The notes under the pieces were generated by a model. That model saw nothing but the letters and a program-made list of their open reading frames with translations. It was not told the origin of the DNA and searched no databases. Shown here piece after piece: positions 58,001 through 64,000 of a DNA stretch of 64,000 bases. The stretch comes from Echiichthys vipera (Eukaryota; Chordata; Actinopteri; Perciformes; Trachinidae): assembly GCA_963691815.1 (NCBI GenBank), contig OY829666.1, forward strand, positions 744,001-808,000. The letters are read 5' to 3'. The position numbers and the translations under genes are program-made. Within the stretch, counting starts at the first letter, position 1; every line of letters begins with the position of its first letter.

Positions 58001-61000
58001 AAATCTACAGACACAAACAGACAAAGTAAAGTCAAATAAATTATTTCTTTACACCAGTCTGAGAGAGGACATGTTAAGGAAGGAAAATAGCCTAAAATCT
58101 TGCCTGTAAATATTCAATTAATAAGAAAAAAAGATAAATAGTAAAAATTCTGTTTTCAGCTCCTTAAATGTGAATATTTTATGGTTTCTTTCCTCTGCGA
58201 CATTAAACTGAATATCTTTGAGTTGTGGACAAAACAAGACATTTAAAAAAACAACTTACAACAACCAACTAATTGATTAATAGAGAAAATAACTGACACC
58301 CACAGGAAAGTTTGTTCTCATTCGGAACCAGAGGATATGCAGATTAACCTGATGTGAAATTAGGAACCATACTGGATGAATTGAAAGTGCATTATCTTTA
58401 TGTTACCTAGAAATAATCATTATTTAAACGAGCAAGCCTTTAGTTTGAGGTCTGATTTATGGGTTACCTCTGATTATATTCAGTTGTGAAGAACCGTGTT
58501 GCATACAGATGTAACCATGTTGGACATGAATATTTAGAAAACAGAGAGGTTGTCTTGATGCAGTCCTTGTGACAAACACAAACACATTCAGCTCCTTCTG
58601 TATCTGTTGACTAATAACAGATGATAACTAACAACAACAGTCACCTTCAGTAAAGACGCAGCCTGCTGAGGGTAAAACATGGAGGCGCTCAGAGCCATGA
58701 GTCCTACTGGAAACAGCAGCTGCTTCACCCTGGAGCCTGGAAGACAAAGAGCAGGTCCTGGACTCACATTTCACTGATTAAACCATTCAAACACACCCAG
58801 GGAACTAACTACTACATGTCCCCACCAGACGTAGACAGTAAACTGGAAGACGTGAACGCCTTCCGAACTTTGTCTCAAAATATCACAACTTCTTTTCTCA
58901 AAATCTTACGACTTTACCTCAAAATATTAGGGCCTTTTCCCTCGAAATATTAAAACCTTTTTCTCAAAATATAACAACTTTTTTTTCTCAGAATATTACG
59001 ACTTTACCTCAAAATATTAGGACTTTTATGTCACGATCTTCAGACTTTTTTGACGCAATCTTTTCTCAAAATATTACACATATCCCCACCAGATGTAGAC
59101 AGTAAACAGGAAGAGGTTGTGAACTCCTCCAGCGCAGTTTAAACTGGTTTGGTCTCAACGCTTCAGCAAACTCTCTCACACACAAAACAAACGGACACAC
59201 ACATTTCCCATGACTCGTTTCCACAGGACAACAGCGTCGGAATAATGACACAAGATATTGAAGCTTCTGCCACATCCAGAAGTACTCTAATGATACAGCT
59301 ATTGTGGCATATGTGAGGATGGGACAGGAGGCGGAGTACAGGGACCTTGCGGGAGCCTTCGGCAGCTGGTGTGAGAGGAACGGCTTCATCCTAAACATCA
59401 AGAAGACCAAGGAGATGGTCATCGACTTCCGCAGGTCTAAGCCACCACTGCGGCAGGTCAACATCAGGGGCGAGGACATCGAGGTGGTGCAGTCCTACAG
59501 GTACTTGGGGGGTGCACCTGGACAGCAAGCTAGACTGGTTGAAACATTGATGCGGTCTACAGGAAGAGCCAGAGCAGGCTCTTCTTCCTGAGGAGGCTCA
59601 GGTCCTTCGATGTCTGTGTGGAGATGCTGCACATGTTCTGTCGGTGGTGGCAAGTACCATCTTTTATGCTGCTGTCTGCTGGGGAGGCAGTGCGACTGAG
59701 AGGGACACCAGAAGGCTGGATAAACTGATCAGGAAAGCAGGCTCAGTGCTGGGTAGGTGCCTAGACTCACTGGGGGCCGTGGTGGAGAGGAGGATGTGGA
59801 CCAAGTTGTCTGACATCATGGACAATACCAACCACCCCCTCCACCACACCCTAATGGAGCAGAGTAGCCACAGTGGGCGGCTAACTGCGCTGCGCTCAAG
59901 GACTGAGCGCCAAAGGAGGTCCTTCTTCCCTACGGTCATCAGGCTGTTCAACAGTTCAGTAGTGGACAGGGGCCGCTGACTTTGGCTCTGGTGCCAGGCC
60001 CAACCAAATCCCCCTTCCACCTCCTCACTTCTTTTATTACTGTCTCATCTCATCTCATCTTCATCCGCTTATCCGGGGTCGGGTCGCGGGGGCAGCAGCT
60101 TTAGCAGGGGACCCCAAACTTCCCTTTCCCGGGCCACATTAACCAGCTCTAACTGGGGGATCCCGAGGCGTTCCCAGGCCAGTGTGGAGATATAATCTCT
60201 CCACCTAGTCCTGGGTCTTCCCCGAGGCCTCCTACCAGCTGGACGTGCCTGGAGAACCTCCCTAGGCGCCCAGGGGGCATCCTTACTAGATGCCCGAACC
60301 ACCTCAACTGGCTCCTTTCAACGCTAAGGAGCAGCGGCTCTACTCCGAGTTCCTCACGGATGGCTGAACTTCTCACCCTATCTCTAAGGGAGACTCCAGC
60401 CACCCTCCTGAGAAAACCCATTTCGGCCGCTTGTACTCGCGACCTCGTTCTTTCGGTCATGACCCAACTTTCATGACCATAGGTGAGGGTAGGAACGAAG
60501 ATTGACCGGTAGATCGAGAGCTTTGCCTTCCGGCTCAGCTCTCTTTTCGTCACAACGGTGCGGTAGAGCGACTGCAACACCGCCCCCGCTGCTCCGATTC
60601 TCCGGCCAAACTCACGCTCCATCGTCCCCTCACTCGTGAACATGATCCCGAGGTACTTGAACTCCTTCACTTGGGGTAAGGACTCATTCCCTACCTGGAG
60701 TAAGCAATCCACCGGTTTCCTGCTAAGAGCCATGGCCTCAGATTTAGAGATGCTGATCCTCATCCCAGCCGTTTCACACTCGGCTGCGAACCGATCCAGT
60801 GAGTGCTGAAGGTCACTGACCGACGATGCCATCAGGACCACATCATCTGCGAAAAGCAGAGACGAGATCCTCAGCCCACCGAACTGCAACCCCTCCCCAC
60901 CACGACTACGCCTTGAAATCCTGTCCATGAAAATCACGAACAGGATTGGTGACAAAGCGCACCCCTGGCGGAGGCCAACCCCCACCGGAAACGAATCCGA

Positions 61001-64000
61001 CTTACTCCCGAGGATCCGGACACAGCTCTCACTTTGGGTGTACAGAGATTGGATGGCCCACAGAAGTGACCCCCTCACCCCATACTCCCGCAGCACCTCC
61101 CACAGTATCTCCCTAGGAACCCGGTCATATGCCTTCTCCAGATCCACAAAACACATGTAGACTGGATGAGCATACTCCCAGGCCCCCTCCAGGATCCTTG
61201 GAAGACTGAAGAGCTGGTCCATTGTTCCACGTCCAGGACGGAATCAGCATTGTTCCTCTTCAATCTGAGGTTCGACTATAGGATGAAACCTCCTTTCCAG
61301 CCGGGTGGCCTAGGGTGCTCTGGTACCACGTACACTTATGAGCATCCTTATGTTCAAACATGGTGTTAGTTATAGACAATCCGTGACTTGCACGGAAGTC
61401 TAATAACTGATGACCGCTCGGATTTCGATCAGGGAGGCCGTTCCTTCCAATCACGCCTCTCCAGGTTTCTCCATCATTGCCCACGTGGGCGTTGAGGTCT
61501 CCCAGCAGAACTATCGAGTCCCCTACTAAAGCCCCATGCAGGACTCCATTCAGGGTCTCCAAGAAGGTCGAATACTCTGAACTGCTGTTCGGTGCATATG
61601 CACAAACAACAGTCAGAGTTTTCCCCCCTACCACCCGCAGGCGTAAGGAGGCAACTCACTCTTCCACCGTGGTGAACTCCAACACCGCGGCACTCAGCCG
61701 GGGGTTTGTGAGTATCCCCACACCCGCCCAGCGCCTCACACCCTGGGCAACTCCAGAGAAGAATAGGGTCCAACCCCTATCCAGGAGTATGGTTCCAGAA
61801 CCGAGACTGTGTGTGGAGGCAAGCGCCACCAGATCTTACTGGTAGCGCTCCACCTCCCGCACAAAATCCGGCTCCTTCCCCGACATAGGTGTGACATTCC
61901 ACGTCCCAAGAGCCAGCTTCTGCTGCCCTTGTCTGGTCCGTCAAGGCCCCTCAACTTCAGCAGCGCACCTGACCCAAGTGGTTCCTATTGAGAGTGGTGG
62001 GCCCACAGGGTGGAGAGGAGGGAGGTGCCACGTCACTTTTTCGGGCCGTGCCCAGCTGGGCTCTGTGTCCAGCCCGGCCACCAGGCGCTCGCCGGCGAGC
62101 CCTCCGTCTGGGCCTGGATCCAGACGGGGGCCCCCGGCTTCCTCCCGGCAGGGTCTCTCTTCCTCTTCCTCCCGAATATTATACCTGTATAATATTAATA
62201 TATTTAATTTAAACATGTATGTATTCAATTTCTATTAAAATCTACATGTATGATTTTGTTGATTTCTTTTTCCACCCTGCCCATTGAAAATACTACCTTT
62301 TTTTTTTCCCCCTTTCTCTTTTATCTTCTCTATGTGTCTCTGTGTAGACAGAGAGCAGGGAAGAAGCAGTTTATGGTGCTGTGGAAAAAACTGCAGCCAT
62401 CTGCCACTATTGGAGCCAAGATCTGCTAATTCTATCCGCGCGGATTAATCGGTAGACCTCCAGTGTGTGTGTGTGTTTACCAGTTTACCTTTGGCCAAAT
62501 AAAGTCCCAGGAAGCCGGAGAAGCCCACGGCCGCTACACTGGGGTAGAGGTCAGGAGGAGGCTCACTGAGGAACTGGTACACATCTGAAAAAAAAACACG
62601 AGAAGAGAGAGTGCACTCACACTGTCCATCCGTACCGTGCCCCAGCACGTTTCACGGCTAAAGTCTAGTTCGTTTGACCAGTGTGAGTGAAACCGTACCG
62701 CGCCTTAGATCGGTACGGTTTCCGGCCACGGCCCGTTTGGGAGAGGTGGGCTTTTGTAAAGCACGTTTGCACATGTACGAGCACAAGCGTGCGCGCGTGT
62801 ACGAGCACGAGGCCTACGGCGGTTCTGACGTAATTTAATGTGCGCCTGTTCAGACAGAAAAAAAGACGGACCATGTGCGGACATTTAAAACAATGGTGGC
62901 GAAAGGTTCATCTTCTTATGGTGGTTTTGCATCTATTTTTGGTAATTTGCATTTTTTTGTGGTAGATTTGCATCTATTTTTAGCCATTTTGTATCTTTTT
63001 GTGGTGGTTTTGCATCTATTTTTTAGTCATTTTGCATCTTTTTGTGGTGGTTTTGCATCTAAGAGAAGCCATCCAGCACTAATGTTCAACAATCGTACGG
63101 GGAAAATGTTATCAAATCAGAGGCAGGTAGACTTAAATCCTCACACTGGCTTCCCTTTAATGCTACAAAAGTGACTTAACAATGCTGCTTGTTTATGAAA
63201 TGAAGCCGGACCAAAACATGCTGCTCAGAAACAAAAACACACTTTCCTGATTGTATCAAACTTCAAATTAACTTAAAACCAGCTGATCCCGCTTTTCGTT
63301 CCAATCATATGCTTAGGTTTTCCGTTTATTTGACTGTTTTTCTGTGATTCTGGGAACTGCCCGTTGCTGAGCGGGCAGACTGACGTAAAAGTGGTCACAT
63401 GAAAAAAGATTCAATCAGGTTTTGGGTTTTTGTCTCGGATTCAAAGGCGTGTCATTTAAGACCCCTGTGACCTGACTCATCTCTTGTCAGTGTGTGTGTG
63501 TTAAAGGTCAACCGATAGCTGATTAATCGTCCGAAACAAGATGTGAACTAATGTAAATTTATTTAATATAGCTATTGGATAAAAATACATTAGTAGATTT
63601 TTAATAGCTACATATTATTAGCTATATATTATTTTTTTGTCATTTTGCATCTTTTTGTGGTGGTTTTGCATCTATTTTTTTTTTTGTTATTTTGTATCTT
63701 TTTGTGGTGGTTTTGCATTTGTTTTTGGTCATTTTGCATCTTTTTGTGGTGGTTTTGCATCTATTTTTGTTCTTTTTTTTTTTTTTTATACAAACTACCG
63801 GACACCAGCAAAATGAGTAATAATGTACTGTAATAATGATGATACTTCCAGTGTGTGAAAGTCCCTCAGTCTTTCTGCGTTATATCTTTTTGGAGAGCAG
63901 CCGACCTGCAACAGAATGTGTTTTCTCACCTGTGACTGTTATTACGGAGGTGTTGATCGTGGGCTCCACAGTTTTATAAACTTGCTGAGGTCCAAAGATA
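55031..64000 (-). CDS. apoo: Apolipoprotein O / MICOS subunit MIC26-like, 3' part (5 exons in window)
   Basis: Exons 63930-64000 (runs off the edge), 62489-62584, 58645-58736, 55634-55723 and 55031-55069 join with matching phases. The product includes QVYKTVEPTINTSVITVTD, VYQFLSEPPPDLYPSVAAVG, FSGFLGLYLAKG, SRVKQLLFPVGLMALSASMF and YPQQAASLLK, then a polar tail ending ERTESNGTTS. Two hydrophobic, Gly-rich segments (VGFSGFLGLYLAKG and LLFPVGLMALSASMFY) match the membrane hairpin of APOO/APOOL. The family sits in the mitochondrial inner membrane as part of MICOS at cristae junctions. APOO is preferred to APOOL because of its neighbours. The N-terminal part lies outside the window. Confidence 0.88.
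55634..55723 (-). CDS. apoo: apoo penultimate exon
   Basis: Thirty codons: GSRDSASSWAQRGRVSLETL, WKELPFGKKK. Acceptor ATTTCAG, donor GTTAGC. Confidence 0.85.
55975..56120. mobile_element. hAT-like element, right-end fragment
   Basis: Matches the right end of 27397-27913 ('gagtacaaacaggcctgggt', then 'ggatggacagt'). Confidence 0.55.
56115..56350 (-). mobile_element. MITE fragment, inverted relative to 21475-21715
   Basis: Reverse complement of the left part of the MITE in acot9 intron 5 ('tcctataaacaaccaacatg' landmark). Confidence 0.6.
56505..57060. repeat. Degenerate tandem repeat of 'caaaatattacgactttttt'
   Basis: About 20-28-bp units, some 20 copies, alternating 'caaaatattacgacttttt' with 'caatcttccgacttttt'. 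In the apoo intron between exons 55634-55723 and 58645-58736. A shorter array of the same units lies at 58865-59080. Confidence 0.85.
57070..58640. other. apoo intron stretch, nothing recognised
   Basis: No splice-flanked coding segment, RNA gene or named repeat family was seen. Confidence 0.5.
58645..58736 (-). CDS. apoo: apoo exon, second membrane segment
   Basis: Encodes SRVKQLLFPVGLMALSASMF and YPQQAASLLK. Acceptor GTCTTCCAG, donor GTGACT. Confidence 0.94.
58865..59080. repeat. Second array of the 'caaaatattacgacttt' repeat
   Basis: Same unit as 56505-57060, about 8 copies, in the apoo intron upstream of the exon at 58645-58736. Confidence 0.8.
59225..60000 (+). pseudogene. Non-LTR LINE RT C-terminal fragment
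   Basis: Encodes GAFGSWCERNGFILNIKKTK, EMVIDFRRSKPPLRQ, SYRYLG; a frameshift near 59510; then STIFYAAVCWGGSATERDTR, RLDKLIRKAGSVLG and a conserved FFPTVIRLFNSS end. Same family as 51916-52795. Its 3' side adjoins the Rex3-like LINE. Confidence 0.7.
60040..62170 (-). mobile_element. Rex3/RTE-like LINE with endonuclease and RT, internal deletion
   Basis: Minus strand, tail (GATGA)n at about 60045-60060. The endonuclease part is at 61260-61900 (LGTWNVTPMSGKEPDFVREV, then VVCAYAPNSSSEYSTFL, IVLLGDLNAHVGNDGE). A 357-codon RT frame is at 60149-61222, with VDLEKAYDRVPREILWEVLR, GLRQGCALSPILFVIFMD and FADDVVL. Compared with 38515-40842, the stretch between CTWYQST and the 'tggaaaggagg' site is deleted (joined near 61310). 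In an apoo intron, sense to the gene. Confidence 0.85.
62489..62584 (-). CDS. apoo: apoo exon, first membrane segment
   Basis: Encodes VYQFLSEPPPDLYPSVAAVG and FSGFLGLYLAK. Acceptor TTTTTTCAG, donor GTAAAC. Confidence 0.94.
62615..62880. mobile_element. hAT-like element, left-end fragment
   Basis: Matches 27405-27665 ('actgtccatccgtaccgtgc', 'gggagaggtgggcttttgta'). Begins only about 30 bp from an apoo exon acceptor. Confidence 0.6.
62915..63065. repeat. Minisatellite 'gcatctttttgtggtggttt'
   Basis: About 40-bp units made of that stretch plus 'tgcatctatttttagtcatt'. Three to four copies. Confidence 0.85.
63635..63790. repeat. Second cluster of the same minisatellite
   Basis: Same unit as 62915-63065, about four copies, followed by a poly-T run. 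About 570 bp separate the clusters. Confidence 0.85.
63930..64000 (-). CDS. apoo: apoo internal exon (cut by window edge)
   Basis: Encodes IFGPQQVYKTVEPTINTSVI then TVT, with donor GTGAGAA. The only open frame of the three across it. Phase 1 fits the next exon. Confidence 0.8.

Overview
The window is nuclear DNA from a ray-finned fish. The spliced genes encode vertebrate proteins, and the repeats are of fish type: Rex3/RTE-like and L2-like LINEs, V-SINE-like SINEs, a Penelope-like element, Ty3/gypsy elements, hAT-like elements, palindromic MITEs and long CA/GT microsatellites. Only three protein-coding genes are supported. I rebuilt them exon by exon from splice signals, codon phase and recalled family sequence.

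Layout. 1-6710: a decayed Ty3/gypsy element on the minus strand, carrying a nested SINE; its left LTR runs off the window. 6711-9125: scrambled duplicated pieces of the neighbouring acot9 gene, namely an inverted copy of intron 14 and a direct copy of exon 8 with flanking intron. 10351-33207 (minus): complete acot9, 15 exons, 425 aa, a mitochondrial acyl-CoA thioesterase. Its introns hold a 2.9-kb inverted-dimer Penelope-like insertion, an R2-type LINE remnant, several palindromic MITEs and large microsatellites. 36337-42886 (plus): complete sat1, 6 coding exons, 171 aa, spermidine/spermine N1-acetyltransferase, diverging from acot9 across about 3 kb. 44153-48360: a Ty3/gypsy element with both LTRs, tRNA-Leu-type primer site, polypurine tract, 5-bp target duplication and a nested hAT element. 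49865-54150: nested LINE/SINE debris. 55031-64000 (minus): the last five exons of an apolipoprotein O / MICOS subunit gene (apoo); its first exons lie beyond the right edge. Its introns contain a Rex3-like LINE and unusual AT-rich tandem repeats.

The order acot9-sat1-apoo agrees with what I recall of the human Xp22.11 neighbourhood (APOO, ACOT9, SAT1), so this looks like an old syntenic block. The genes do not form an operon. They share only a loose link to mitochondrial lipid or acetyl-CoA and polyamine metabolism.

The most interesting items are the near-perfect Penelope palindrome (two 1281-bp arms, 13-bp target duplication, hammerhead-ribozyme-like cores), the orphan acot9 exon with intact splice sites downstream of the gene, the 41-bp direct repeat around a LINE in sat1 intron 3, and two upstream ORFs in the sat1 leader, one overlapping the main start. 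I found no operons, CRISPR arrays or prokaryotic systems. Similarities were judged by eye, so family names for repeats are tentative.
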